DNA from: Marisimplicoccus sp964437815
Lineage (GTDB): Bacteria; Bacteroidota; Bacteroidia; Flavobacteriales; Flavobacteriaceae
Direction: 5' to 3'
DNA: 36,675 nucleotides
Assembly: GCA_964437815.1 (NCBI GenBank)
Contig: CAYTIE010000013.1
Span: 1 to 36,675, forward strand
The notes below the pieces were generated by a model. The model was given only the letters and a program-made list of their open reading frames with translations. It made no database searches and was not told where the DNA came from. Position numbers and translations under genes: made by a program. Of the stretch, positions 7,697 through 16,063 are shown in pieces (position 1 is the first letter of the stretch; each line of letters starts with the position of its first letter).

Positions 7697-8335
7697 ATGG
7701 TATTTGACAAAATTATTGCAAAAAAAACTATTAACTATCTTCTACAAATTAATGCAATAAAATTAAATACAAAAAATCCTTTCACATGGGCTAGTGGAAT
7801 AAAATCTCCAATCTACTGTGACAATAGATTGATTCTTTCTAATATTGAAATTAGAGACTACATAGCCAATCAAATATCTATTATAATTTCAAAATCATTT
7901 TCAGGTAATTATATATTAGCTGGAGTTGCAACAGGTGCAATTGCAATTGGAGCTTTAGTTGCTGAAAAATTAAAGAAACCATACATATATGTTAGACCTA
8001 ATCCTAAAGGTCATGGTTTAAAAAATCAGATTGAAGGATCTTTACCAGCTGAATCTGATGTTGTTGTAATTGAAGATTTGATAAGCACTGGAATGAGTAG
8101 CCTAAATGCTGTTAATGCAATAAGAAGTGTGGGATCTAATGTTAAAGGAATGCTATCTATTTTTTCTTATAGTTTTGACTTTGCAATTGAGAAATTTAAA
8201 TCTGAAAAAATTGATTTAATTTCTCTAGCAGATTATAAAATTTTAATTGAAATTGCGAAAGAAGAAAAAATTATTAATGAAGATGAGATTAAGAAATTAG
8301 AAAGATGGAGAGATGACCCTAACAATTGGATGTAA
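7697..8335 (+). CDS. pyrE: Orotate phosphoribosyltransferase
   Basis: A 212-residue type I phosphoribosyltransferase making OMP from orotate and PRPP in pyrimidine synthesis. The N-terminal hood contains FTWASGIKSPIYCDNRLILS (about 29-48), the core has ILAGVATGAIAIGALVAEKL and YIYVRPNPKGHGLKNQIEG (flexible catalytic loop with K and H), and the PRPP-binding motif is VVVIEDLISTGMSS near residues 125-138. An upstream in-frame ATG (7664) would add 11 residues that read into the promoter and Nudix start. The homologous start MVFDKIIAKK is better. The stop lies 2 nt from the stop of the convergent birA. Confidence 0.95.
   Translation: MVFDKIIAKKTINYLLQINAIKLNTKNPFTWASGIKSPIYCDNRLILSNIEIRDYIANQISIIISKSFSGNYILAGVATGAIAIGALVAEKLKKPYIYVRPNPKGHGLKNQIEGSLPAESDVVVIEDLISTGMSSLNAVNAIRSVGSNVKGMLSIFSYSFDFAIEKFKSEKIDLISLADYKILIEIAKEEKIINEDEIKKLERWRDDPNNWM
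7708..7715 (-). promoter_or_regulatory. Predicted -7 promoter box (TAATTTTG) of the Nudix gene
   Basis: TAATTTTG on the minus strand matches TAnnTTTG exactly, 20 nt upstream of the Nudix ATG and inside pyrE codons 4-7. No convincing -33 TTTG is seen. Together with the pyrE box at 7683-7690 this makes two crossed promoters, each inside the coding sequence of the other gene. Confidence 0.4.
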
Positions 8336-8337
8336 AA

Positions 8338-9072
8338 CTATAGTAATATTTTAATTCTATTACTTTCATAATCTTTAATTCCTAGACCATTTATCTTAAC
8401 ATTTATAGAACCTGAGTGGTTAACATCTAGTATTTTACCTTCAAAGAATTCATTATTTATTAAAAATTTACAATAATCTCTTCCATATAATCTTGAATTA
8501 TAAAGACTCATTAATTTATCAAAATCCTTAGCCATTAATATTTCAGCATAATTAGCTATATTCTTTATTAATTTATCAAGCACTTCTTGTATTCTAATTT
8601 CTTTATTTGTAATTGATTTTATTGATGTTGCATTAGTAATATTTCTAAATCTAGTTTGATTTACATTTATACCTATACCTATTATACTATTATTGAACTC
8701 ATCTCCCTTAATATTATTCTCAATTAATATACCCGATATCTTTTTTTGTGCTGACAAAATGTCGTTTGGCCACTTAATATAGTTTTTACTTGAAATATAA
8801 TGATCTACTGTCTTAATAACTGAAAGTGATATAACAAAATTTATATAACTACTATGTTTGTAGCTTAACCCCTTAAACTCCTTATATAAACTAATTAGCA
8901 GGTTTTTACCTCTACTTGAATTCCATTTATTTTTATATTGCCCCCTTCCTTTATATTGATATTCTGCCCAAACAATATCTCCAGGACTTATTTTTTTTGC
9001 TTTGATAAGCATTTTAACTTTATCATTAGTTGAACTAGTGGCATTAAGTTTGATAAGATTATAGTGTCCCAT
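8338..9072 (-). CDS. birA: Biotin--[acetyl-CoA-carboxylase] ligase
   Basis: A 244-residue biotin protein ligase lacking an N-terminal DNA-binding helix-turn-helix, so an enzyme and not a BirA-type repressor. It activates biotin to biotinyl-AMP and attaches it to the biotin carboxyl carrier protein. Visible motifs are the ATSSTNDKVK substrate segment near residue 11-20, the adenylate loop YKGRGQYKNKWNSSRGKNLL (about 40-59; the family's GRGRxGRxW appears as GRGQYKNKW), YIKWPNDIL around 98-106, and KKISGILIE with the catalytic Lys around 110-118. The C-terminal SH3-like domain covers the last 45 residues. The divergent rsfS start is 39 nt away. Confidence 0.93.
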   Translation of the reverse strand: MGHYNLIKLNATSSTNDKVKMLIKAKKISPGDIVWAEYQYKGRGQYKNKWNSSRGKNLLISLYKEFKGLSYKHSSYINFVISLSVIKTVDHYISSKNYIKWPNDILSAQKKISGILIENNIKGDEFNNSIIGIGINVNQTRFRNITNATSIKSITNKEIRIQEVLDKLIKNIANYAEILMAKDFDKLMSLYNSRLYGRDYCKFLINNEFFEGKILDVNHSGSINVKINGLGIKDYESNRIKILL

Positions 9073-9086
9073 AATTTTAAAAATAA

Positions 9087-9094
9087 TAAATTTG
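9087..9094 (+). promoter_or_regulatory. Predicted -7 promoter box (TAAATTTG) of the rsfS-ftsH-cdsA-psd operon
   Basis: TAAATTTG matches TAnnTTTG exactly in the short gap between birA and rsfS and ends 17 nt before the rsfS ATG. No clear -33 element is present at 19-21 nt upstream. It is the only exact match in the gap, so it is the best candidate for the five-gene plus-strand operon. Confidence 0.5.
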
Positions 9095-9111
9095 ATAAAA
9101 GAATTTAATAA

Positions 9112-9483
9112 ATGGTTGAAACTAAATTACCTCAGACAAAACTAGTTGAAAAAATTGTATCTAGTATTGATGAAGTTAAAGGGGTAGATGTAAACCTACT
9201 TGACATGAGAAAAATAAATAATACAGTATGTGGATTTTTTATTATTTGTACAGGAACATCTAATATACATGTATCAGCTATAACTAATTCTATAAAAAAA
9301 AATGTTAGTAAAGAACTTAAAGAAAAACCATATAGTATGGAAGGCCTAGAAAATCAAGAATGGGTTTTAATAGATTATGTTGATGTTGTTGTACACATTT
9401 TTCAGCAAAATATCAGAGATTTTTACGATATTGAGAATTTATGGGGTGATGCTAGAATTTCAAAAATTAAAATTAAAGCTTAG
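9112..9483 (+). CDS. rsfS: Ribosome silencing factor RsfS
   Basis: A 123-residue RsfS/IojAP family protein. RsfS binds L14 (uL14) on the 50S subunit and blocks joining with 30S, slowing translation in stationary phase or starvation. Family features: VEKIVSSIDEVKGVDVNLLDMRKI early, FFIICTGTSNIHVSAITNSI around 42-61, the GLENQEWVLIDYVDVVVHIFQ strand-helix unit around 79-99 (W and DYxDVVVHIF are hallmark residues), and FYDIENLWGDA near the end. It is first in an operon with ftsH only 3 nt downstream, as in many Flavobacteriia. Confidence 0.95.
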   Translation: MVETKLPQTKLVEKIVSSIDEVKGVDVNLLDMRKINNTVCGFFIICTGTSNIHVSAITNSIKKNVSKELKEKPYSMEGLENQEWVLIDYVDVVVHIFQQNIRDFYDIENLWGDARISKIKIKA

Positions 9484-9486
9484 ATA

Positions 9487-11430
9487 ATGGCAAGAAAAAA
9501 GAAAACAAATACACCAAAAAGCAATTTTTATTGGATTTATGCTTCAATAATATTTCTGATAATTAGCTTAAGCTTTTTTGGAGGAGATAGAGGGTTTCAA
9601 AATATTCAACCTACAGATATTTCTTCTTTTGAGAATTTCTTATCTAATGGAGATGTGAATAAGATTACTATAATCAATCAACGATATGCAAGAGTTAGCA
9701 TTAATGAAAAGGCTCTTAGTAAAGAAATCCATAGAAAAGTTAAAACAAAAAATTTTTTAGGACAAGATAATCTAATCGGTCCTCATTATCAATTTGAAAT
9801 TGGAACTCCAGAATTGTTTGAGAAAAAATTACAAGAGATAAGAGAAAAAGAAAGTTTATCATTTAATGTTGAATTTCAAACTCTAGAAAATAGATGGATG
9901 GATGTTTTTGTTGGATTCCTTCCTATAATAATAATTATTGCTATATGGATATACCTTATGAGAAGAATGTCTGGAGGTGGAGCAGGTGGTGGTGGACAAA
10001 TTTTTAGCATTGGTAAATCAAAAGCTAAACTTTTTGATCAAAAAACAGATATTAAGGTAACATTTAAAGATGTTGCTGGTCTTGAAGGGGCAAAAGAAGA
10101 AGTTCAAGAGATTGTGGATTTTCTTAAAAATCCAAAAAAATATACTATTCTGGGTGGTAAAATTCCTAAAGGAGCATTGTTAGTTGGAGCACCTGGGACT
10201 GGGAAGACACTTCTTGCTAAAGCGGTTGCTGGAGAAGCAAAAGTTCCATTTTTCTCTCTTTCTGGTTCAGATTTTGTAGAAATGTTTGTAGGAGTTGGTG
10301 CATCAAGAGTTAGAGACCTGTTTAAACAAGCAAAAGAGAAATCTCCCTCAATAATCTTTATTGATGAGATAGATGCAATTGGAAGGGCTAGAGGAAGGAA
10401 TAATATTACAGGTTCTAATGATGAGAGAGAGAATACGTTAAATCAGTTATTAACTGAAATGGATGGATTTGGAACAAATACAAATGTTATTGTAATAGCT
10501 GCAACAAATAGAGCTGATGTTTTAGATAAAGCTCTTATGAGAGCAGGTAGATTTGATAGGCAGATATTTGTAGATCTTCCTGATTTAAATGAGAGAAAAG
10601 AGATTTTTGATGTTCATTTAAAACCTTTAAAAGTTAGCAAGACTCTAGATGTAGAGTTTCTTTCAAGACAAACTCCAGGTTTCTCAGGAGCTGATATAGC
10701 CAATGTCTGTAATGAAGCTGCTTTAATTGCAGCTAGAAGTGATAAAAAGTCTGTTGGGAAACAAGATTTTCTTGATGCTGTTGATAGAATTGTAGGAGGA
10801 TTAGAGAAAAAAAACAAAATAATAACTAAAGAAGAAAAAAAGACTATAGCATTTCATGAAGCTGGTCATGCAATAGTGAGTTGGCTTCTTGAACATGCTG
10901 CTCCTCTTGTAAAAGTTACAATTGTTCCTAGAGGACAATCCTTAGGTGCTGCATGGTATCTTCCTGAAGAGAGACTTATAGTTAGAACGGAACAGATGCT
11001 AGATGAGATGTGTGCTACACTTGGAGGAAGAGCTGCAGAAAAAATAATGTTTAATAAAATATCCACTGGAGCTCTGAGTGACCTTGAAAAGGTCACAAAG
11101 CAAGCTAGAGCTATAGTTTCTGTTTATGGATTAAATGACACAATAGGGAATATTACATACTATGATTCGAGTGGTCAGTCCGACTATAATTTCACAAAAC
11201 CATATTCTGAAGAGACTGCAAAAAAAATCGATCAAGAAATTTCTAATATTATTGAAAGACAGTATAAAAGAGCATGTCAAATATTAAGAAAAAACAAAAA
11301 GAATTTAACTGAATTGGCAAAACGATTACTTGAAAAAGAGGTTATATTTAAAGAAGATCTGGTAAAGGTTCTTGGGGAAAGACCATTTAAAGAAAAGGAA
11401 CAGGTTAATTCTTCAAAAAAAACTAAATAA
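9487..11430 (+). CDS. ftsH: ATP-dependent zinc metalloprotease FtsH
   Basis: A 647-residue membrane-bound AAA+ protease that degrades misfolded membrane and some regulatory proteins. There are two transmembrane helices (about 14-32 and 140-158) around a periplasmic domain. The AAA domain has Walker A GAPGTGKT (about 235-242), Walker B IIFIDEIDAIGRARG, pore loop FVEMFVGVGASRVRDLF, and SRH NRADVLDKALMRAGRFDRQIF. The M41 peptidase has the zinc motif HEAGH at about 457-461 with the distal Asp in STGALSDLEKVT. The tail is basic. It lies between rsfS and a LUD-domain gene. Nearness to cdsA/psd is notable because FtsH controls lipid-synthesis enzymes in E. coli, but that link is not shown here. Confidence 0.97.
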   Translation: MARKKKTNTPKSNFYWIYASIIFLIISLSFFGGDRGFQNIQPTDISSFENFLSNGDVNKITIINQRYARVSINEKALSKEIHRKVKTKNFLGQDNLIGPHYQFEIGTPELFEKKLQEIREKESLSFNVEFQTLENRWMDVFVGFLPIIIIIAIWIYLMRRMSGGGAGGGGQIFSIGKSKAKLFDQKTDIKVTFKDVAGLEGAKEEVQEIVDFLKNPKKYTILGGKIPKGALLVGAPGTGKTLLAKAVAGEAKVPFFSLSGSDFVEMFVGVGASRVRDLFKQAKEKSPSIIFIDEIDAIGRARGRNNITGSNDERENTLNQLLTEMDGFGTNTNVIVIAATNRADVLDKALMRAGRFDRQIFVDLPDLNERKEIFDVHLKPLKVSKTLDVEFLSRQTPGFSGADIANVCNEAALIAARSDKKSVGKQDFLDAVDRIVGGLEKKNKIITKEEKKTIAFHEAGHAIVSWLLEHAAPLVKVTIVPRGQSLGAAWYLPEERLIVRTEQMLDEMCATLGGRAAEKIMFNKISTGALSDLEKVTKQARAIVSVYGLNDTIGNITYYDSSGQSDYNFTKPYSEETAKKIDQEISNIIERQYKRACQILRKNKKNLTELAKRLLEKEVIFKEDLVKVLGERPFKEKEQVNSSKKTK

Positions 11431-11438
11431 AAATAATT

Positions 11439-12020
11439 TTGGGTTTTTGGGATTTATTTCAAAAGAAAAAAGCTAGTAATATCAAAGATAAAAGTCATGT
11501 TGATGACGGAGCATCTGAAGAATTATTATTTGCAAAAAATTTTACTGAAGCTGGAGGAAAATTCATCTATATTGATAAAGGTGATAGTATAATTGATACT
11601 TTCATAAAAATTAAAGAAGAAAACCAATGGGATAAAAATAATGTGAAGTGTCTTAGTTCAGCATTATCAAAAAACCTAGGTATCAAAAAAACAAAGGATT
11701 TATTTGAAAATGATGATTTAAAAGCACTTGTTATAGAATGTGAATATCTACTATCTAATACAGGGAGAATGCTAATTTCAAGTAATCAGATAAAGAATAA
11801 TAAACTTGATTCCCTTCCTGACATATTAATTGTAATTGCTACATCTAATCAATTTGTAAGTGATGTTAGCGAAGGTATGACAAGACTTAAATCAAAATAT
11901 TTAAAAAAATTCCCTACAAATATTACTACAATAAATATTAGAAATAAATTTATTGAAGATGACTTTTTATCCTATGGCAATAGTGCTAAAGACATCTATC
12001 TAATAATAAGTGATGAATAA
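11439..12020 (+). CDS. LUD domain protein (LutC/YkgG-like)
   Basis: A 193-residue stand-alone LUD (lactate-utilisation) domain protein. The N-terminal amphipathic head MGFWDLFQKKK is typical of Flavobacteriia members. The domain contains ALVIECEYLLSNTGRMLISS (about 109-128) and LPDILIVIATSNQFVSDVSEGMTRLK (in parts, about 134-159), the conserved core of LutC/YkgG. The usual partners LutA and LutB are absent here, so a lactate-oxidation role is doubtful. The start is TTG at 11439, 8 nt after ftsH; no ATG precedes the conserved head. The 3' end overlaps cdsA by 8 nt. The function in this lipid/protease operon is unknown. Confidence 0.8.
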   Translation: MGFWDLFQKKKASNIKDKSHVDDGASEELLFAKNFTEAGGKFIYIDKGDSIIDTFIKIKEENQWDKNNVKCLSSALSKNLGIKKTKDLFENDDLKALVIECEYLLSNTGRMLISSNQIKNNKLDSLPDILIVIATSNQFVSDVSEGMTRLKSKYLKKFPTNITTINIRNKFIEDDFLSYGNSAKDIYLIISDE

Positions 12021-12708
12021 TTTTTTTGTTAGATTATTTTCTGGTATAATATATGTTTCAGTTATAACTGGATCTATTTTATATAGCCAGCTCTCTTTTA
12101 TTATTGTATGCAGTCTACTTTTTTCAATAGCGATATATGAATCTCATCTATTATGGCTTAAAATTAGAGAAAGAGAGAGCACTTACTTTTCTAACTTGAG
12201 GTGGCCCAAAAGATTTTCCAATAGTTATCCCCTACCTCAATTGTTTATTTTACTTTCATTTTTCTTCTTTATTTCTATTCCATATGGTGGATGGGGATAT
12301 AATGAAATTTACAATCCATTTGGTGTACTCTTAATATTTATTCTTATATGGATTACTGATACTATGTCATACATTATTGGTGTTCAATTTGGTAAAAATA
12401 AAATTGACAAAAAAGTTTCTCCAAACAAAACTTGGGAAGGATTTTTCGGTGGTTTTTTATTTTGCATCCTTTTTAGTATAATTTCGTTCAATTATATAGA
12501 AGAGGTATACCCATTTTGGAAAACCATTTCACTTGGTATTTTTATACCAATATTTTCTCTTTTAGGGGATATGGCACAATCAAAACTTAAAAGAAGAGCT
12601 GAAGTTAAAAATAGTGGGCTTTTGATACCTGGGCATGGAGGAGTATACGATAGACTAGATAGTATTATTGGCGTAGCTCCAATTGCATTTTTAATAACAA
12701 TAATCTAA
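12013..12708 (+). CDS. cdsA: Phosphatidate cytidylyltransferase (CDP-diglyceride synthase)
   Basis: A 231-residue polytopic membrane enzyme making CDP-diacylglycerol from CTP and phosphatidate. About six hydrophobic segments are visible (for example LFSGIIYVSVITGSILYS, FILLSFFFFISIPYGG, VLLIFILIWITDTMSYIIG), then SPNKTWEGFFGGFLFC near 136-151, and the CDS signature from SKLKRRAEVK to PGHGGVYDRLDSIIG (about 190-219). It is somewhat short for the family. The signature has Asn200 where the family normally has Asp (K-D in the consensus, codon AAT); Asp213 and Asp216 are intact. I prefer ATG 12013 over GTG 12010. It overlaps the LUD gene by 8 nt and psd follows after 1 nt. Confidence 0.92.
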   Translation: MNNFFVRLFSGIIYVSVITGSILYSQLSFIIVCSLLFSIAIYESHLLWLKIRERESTYFSNLRWPKRFSNSYPLPQLFILLSFFFFISIPYGGWGYNEIYNPFGVLLIFILIWITDTMSYIIGVQFGKNKIDKKVSPNKTWEGFFGGFLFCILFSIISFNYIEEVYPFWKTISLGIFIPIFSLLGDMAQSKLKRRAEVKNSGLLIPGHGGVYDRLDSIIGVAPIAFLITII

Positions 12709-12709
12709 C

Positions 12710-13363
12710 ATGTTTCATAAAGAGGGACATAGAATAATAATTGCTTCATTTTTCTTTACCATTTCAGTTATTATATCATCTGATATATTAATTGGATCTG
12801 AAAATATTAAAATTATATTACAATTAAGTTTTCTAATTATTTATTCTAGTGTCCTATGGTTTTTTAGAAATCCTAAAAGAAAAATTGTTATTGATAACGA
12901 TAAAGTATTAAGCCCAGCAGATGGAAAAATAGTGAATATAGAAAAAGTTAAAGAGAATGAATTTTTTCAGGATGAAAGGATCAGAATCTCAATTTTTTTA
13001 TCAATTACTAATGTTCATGTTACAAGATTTCCAATAAGTGGAAAAATAATATATAATAAATATAATCCTGGAAAATATCTTGTAGCTTGGCATTCTAAAT
13101 CATCAGAAAAAAATGAGAGAACTACAGTAGTTATTAGAAATAATTATTTTGGTGACATTCTATATAGACAAATTGCAGGTGCAGTTGCAAGAAGAATAGT
13201 AAATTATGCCAAAACTGATCTTGAAGTAATTCAAGGAGAAGATTCAGGATTTATAAAGTTTGGCTCAAGAGTAGATATATTTTTACCTCTTAATTCTAAT
13301 ATATCAGTTAAGAAAGGCCAAAGTGTTAAAGGCGGAGTTAATATTCTTTCAATCAATAATTAA
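12710..13363 (+). CDS. psd: Phosphatidylserine decarboxylase family protein
   Basis: A 217-residue short-type (PSD-A, archaetidylserine-decarboxylase-like) proenzyme converting phosphatidylserine to phosphatidylethanolamine. An N-terminal membrane hairpin (about 8-55) precedes the core: VLSPADGKIVNIEKV (about 66-80), SIFLSITNVHVTRFPISGKI, WHSKSSEKNERTTVVI, and QIAGAVARRIV. The self-cleavage site is the Gly185-Ser186 bond in IKFGSRVDIFLP; Ser becomes the pyruvoyl group of the alpha chain. Its neighbour cdsA makes the CDP-diacylglycerol upstream of phosphatidylserine, so the two genes flank the (absent here) pssA step. The last 4 nt overlap convergent valS. Confidence 0.94.
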   Translation: MFHKEGHRIIIASFFFTISVIISSDILIGSENIKIILQLSFLIIYSSVLWFFRNPKRKIVIDNDKVLSPADGKIVNIEKVKENEFFQDERIRISIFLSITNVHVTRFPISGKIIYNKYNPGKYLVAWHSKSSEKNERTTVVIRNNYFGDILYRQIAGAVARRIVNYAKTDLEVIQGEDSGFIKFGSRVDIFLPLNSNISVKKGQSVKGGVNILSINN

Positions 13364-15990
13364 CCTAAATCTGATAAGGCTTTTTTTATTGCTTCAATCT
13401 TCTTGTTAGCATCATTTACTTTCCTTTTCTCTTTTTCTATAATATCCTTTGGGGCATTATCAATAAAGCTTTTATTTTTTAATTTATTTTCGATAGAGTT
13501 AAGAAATCTTATGTTATAATCTAATTCCTTCTGTAACCTTTTAATTTCTGATTTAAGATTAAATTCTCCTTCTAAAGGAATAAAAAATTCAATAGATCCT
13601 ATTATAAATGAATTTACAGATTTAAACTTGTCTTTTTCAGAAAATTCAATCTTATCAAGAAAAACTAATTTCTTTATGATACTTATATAATTTAAATTAG
13701 AGTCTTTAGAGGTGAAGTATAGAGAAAGGTCTTGTTTAAAAGGAATATTTTTTTCTTTTCTAAAATTTCTAATATAAGATATTATATCTTTTGCTATCTC
13801 AAAATTATTTATAACATCATTATCAAATTTATTTGATTTAGGCCATGGACTTATTGTTATTGATTCTTTAAAATTTCTTGAAGCTAACTTATGCCAAATC
13901 TCTTCAGTTAAAAAAGGCATAAATGGGTGTAATAACTTCAAGTTATCTTCAAAAAGAGATATTACTTTTAATTTGGTTTGACTATCAATTTTATCTCCAA
14001 AATCAGGTTTTACAGATTCTAATAACCAAGAACAGTAATCTTCCCAGACAAGTCTGTAAGAACTCATTAGAACATCTGAAATTCTATAATTATCATAATT
14101 TTTGTTAATTAATTCTAATACTTGATTGAATTTGTTTTCATACCATTTAAGGGCTAAGGTATTTACATCTGATATCTCTTTTGAATCATCAACTTCCCAT
14201 CCATTAATTAATCTTAATGCATTCCATAATTTATTTGTAAAATTTTTTCCTTGCTGACACAAAGATTCGTCAAATAGTAGGTCATTCCCTGCTGCTGAAC
14301 TTAGCATTAGCCCTACTCTTACTGAGTCTGCGCCATATTCGTCTATTAACTCGATTGCATCTGGAGAATTCCCTAATTGCTTTGACATTTTTCTTCTTAG
14401 TTTATCTCTTACTATTCCAGTAAAATAAACATTAGAAAATGGTTTTTCATCTCTAAATTCATAACCTGAAATAATCATTCTGGCAACCCAGAAAAAAATT
14501 ATGTCTGGACCAGTAACTAAATCCTGAGTAGGATAGTAATATTTTATTTCTTGATTTTCTGGATTTCTTATACCATCAAAAACTGATATTGGCCATAGCC
14601 AGGATGAGAACCAAGTATCAAGAACATCTTGATCTTGAGTTAACTCATCATCCTTCAACTTTAATCCTTTTTGCTTCTCTAAAATCTTTTTTGCTTCACT
14701 TTTATTTTGAGCAATAACATATTCCTCATTATTTTCTCCGTAGTAAAAAACTGGAATTTGATGACCCCATGATAGTTGCCTAGATATATTCCAATCTTTT
14801 ATATTCTCTAGCCAGTACTTATATGTTGATTTAAATTTCTTTGGAAAAAACTTTATATTTTCATTCTTCAATACATTTGTTATAGCTGGTTTTGAAATCT
14901 TATCCATCTTTAAAAACCATTGTCTTGAAATCTTAGGTTCAATTATAGCATTTGTCCTTTCTGAACGTCCAACATTATGATTATATACTTCAGATTTATT
15001 AAGTATTTTTTTGCTTTTAAGCTCTTTAACTATCTCTTCTCTAACTTTAAACCTATCTTTGTTTTTATAATGAAGACCATACTCATTAAGTCTTCCTTTA
15101 GAATCAAAAATATCAATAATCTCAAGTTTATGTTTATTCCCAAGGTTATAGTCATTCAGATCATGTGCAGGAGTTACTTTTAAACATCCTGTTCCAAACT
15201 CTATATCTACGTAAGAATCTGAAATAATTGGAACCTTTCTATCACATATAGGGACTATTGCTTTTTTTCCTATAAACTTTGAATATCTTTTGTCTTTGGG
15301 GTTGACACAGACTGCCGTATCTCCAAAAATAGTTTCAGGTCTAGTTGTAGCAATAATTAGTTTTTCTTTTAATCCATCTATAGAATAATTTAAATAATAT
15401 AAATTAGATTCTTCCTCAACATAATTAACTTCTTCATCAGATACTGTTGTCTCAGCTTCAGGATCCCAATTTATCATTCTATACCCCCTATAGATATAAC
15501 CTTTTTGATGAAGATCCATAAACGCAAGAATAACTGACTCATACATATCCTCATCTAATGTAAATTTGGTTCTGTTCCAATCACATGAGCACCCTAATCT
15601 TTTAAGCTGATCTAAAATTCCTCCTCCATATTTTTCTGTCCATTCCCAAGCATGCTTCACAAATTCTTCTCTAGAAATATCAGACTTATTAATACCAAGT
15701 AATTTTAAATTTTCTACCACTTTAGCTTCAGTTGCTATAGAAGCATGATCTGTTCCGGGAACCCAGCATGCATTTTTACCCATCATTCTAGCTTTTCGAA
15801 TTAAAATATCCTGAATAGTATTATTTAACATATGTCCCATATGTAATAAACCTGTAACATTAGGTGGAGGAATTACAATAGTAAATGGTTCTCTATCATC
15901 AGGTTCTGAATTAAAAAACTTATTTTTATTCCAGAAAGAATACCATTTCTTTTCAATTTCGGTATGATCAAATTTCGATGAGATCTGCAT
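13360..15990 (-). CDS. valS: Valine--tRNA ligase
   Basis: An 876-residue class Ia synthetase charging tRNA-Val. The HIGH motif appears as HMGH at residues 50-53 within PPPNVTGLLHMGHMLNNTIQ. The CP1 editing domain includes TTRPETIFGDTAVCVNP and GTGCLKVTPAHDLNDY, and the KMSKS loop reads KMSKQLGNSPDAIEL near 534. The anticodon-binding domain is followed by the C-terminal coiled coil (about 805-875, charged heptads such as EIKRLQKELDYNIRFL) that is specific to ValRS. The length is normal. A promoter box lies 27 nt upstream. The tRNA-Val gene at the window start is 13 kb away and not linked. Confidence 0.97.
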   Translation of the reverse strand: MQISSKFDHTEIEKKWYSFWNKNKFFNSEPDDREPFTIVIPPPNVTGLLHMGHMLNNTIQDILIRKARMMGKNACWVPGTDHASIATEAKVVENLKLLGINKSDISREEFVKHAWEWTEKYGGGILDQLKRLGCSCDWNRTKFTLDEDMYESVILAFMDLHQKGYIYRGYRMINWDPEAETTVSDEEVNYVEEESNLYYLNYSIDGLKEKLIIATTRPETIFGDTAVCVNPKDKRYSKFIGKKAIVPICDRKVPIISDSYVDIEFGTGCLKVTPAHDLNDYNLGNKHKLEIIDIFDSKGRLNEYGLHYKNKDRFKVREEIVKELKSKKILNKSEVYNHNVGRSERTNAIIEPKISRQWFLKMDKISKPAITNVLKNENIKFFPKKFKSTYKYWLENIKDWNISRQLSWGHQIPVFYYGENNEEYVIAQNKSEAKKILEKQKGLKLKDDELTQDQDVLDTWFSSWLWPISVFDGIRNPENQEIKYYYPTQDLVTGPDIIFFWVARMIISGYEFRDEKPFSNVYFTGIVRDKLRRKMSKQLGNSPDAIELIDEYGADSVRVGLMLSSAAGNDLLFDESLCQQGKNFTNKLWNALRLINGWEVDDSKEISDVNTLALKWYENKFNQVLELINKNYDNYRISDVLMSSYRLVWEDYCSWLLESVKPDFGDKIDSQTKLKVISLFEDNLKLLHPFMPFLTEEIWHKLASRNFKESITISPWPKSNKFDNDVINNFEIAKDIISYIRNFRKEKNIPFKQDLSLYFTSKDSNLNYISIIKKLVFLDKIEFSEKDKFKSVNSFIIGSIEFFIPLEGEFNLKSEIKRLQKELDYNIRFLNSIENKLKNKSFIDNAPKDIIEKEKRKVNDANKKIEAIKKALSDLG

Positions 15991-16017
15991 CTATCAATAA
16001 ATATTTATAAAGTAAAA

Positions 16018-16025
16018 CAAAAATA
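16018..16025 (-). promoter_or_regulatory. Predicted -7 promoter box (TATTTTTG) of valS
   Basis: TATTTTTG on the minus strand matches TAnnTTTG, with TTTG at 16047-16050 on the same strand giving a 21-nt spacer. The valS ATG is 27 nt downstream. The gap (15991-16063) also holds the start region of the divergent aminotransferase, for which only a 7/8 variant (TATATTTA) is visible. There is no room for a T-box or leader peptide before valS. Confidence 0.5.
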
Positions 16026-16063
16026 ACATACCTTGAAGTATATTTACAAATTAAGTTAAATAA

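Noticed and set aside
10614..11096. Two minus-strand ORFs inside ftsH
   Set aside because: ftsH is unbroken with all motifs in the plus frame; these are antisense shadows without a promoter or recognisable domain.
14376..14390. ValRS KMSKS loop reading KMSKQ as a defect
   Set aside because: To my knowledge the KMSKQLGNSPD form is usual in Bacteroidota ValRS, so it is not evidence of loss of function.
15991..16063. T-box or leader control of valS
   Set aside because: Only about 27 nt separate the predicted -7 box from the start codon, too short for such a structure, and no hairpin is visible.
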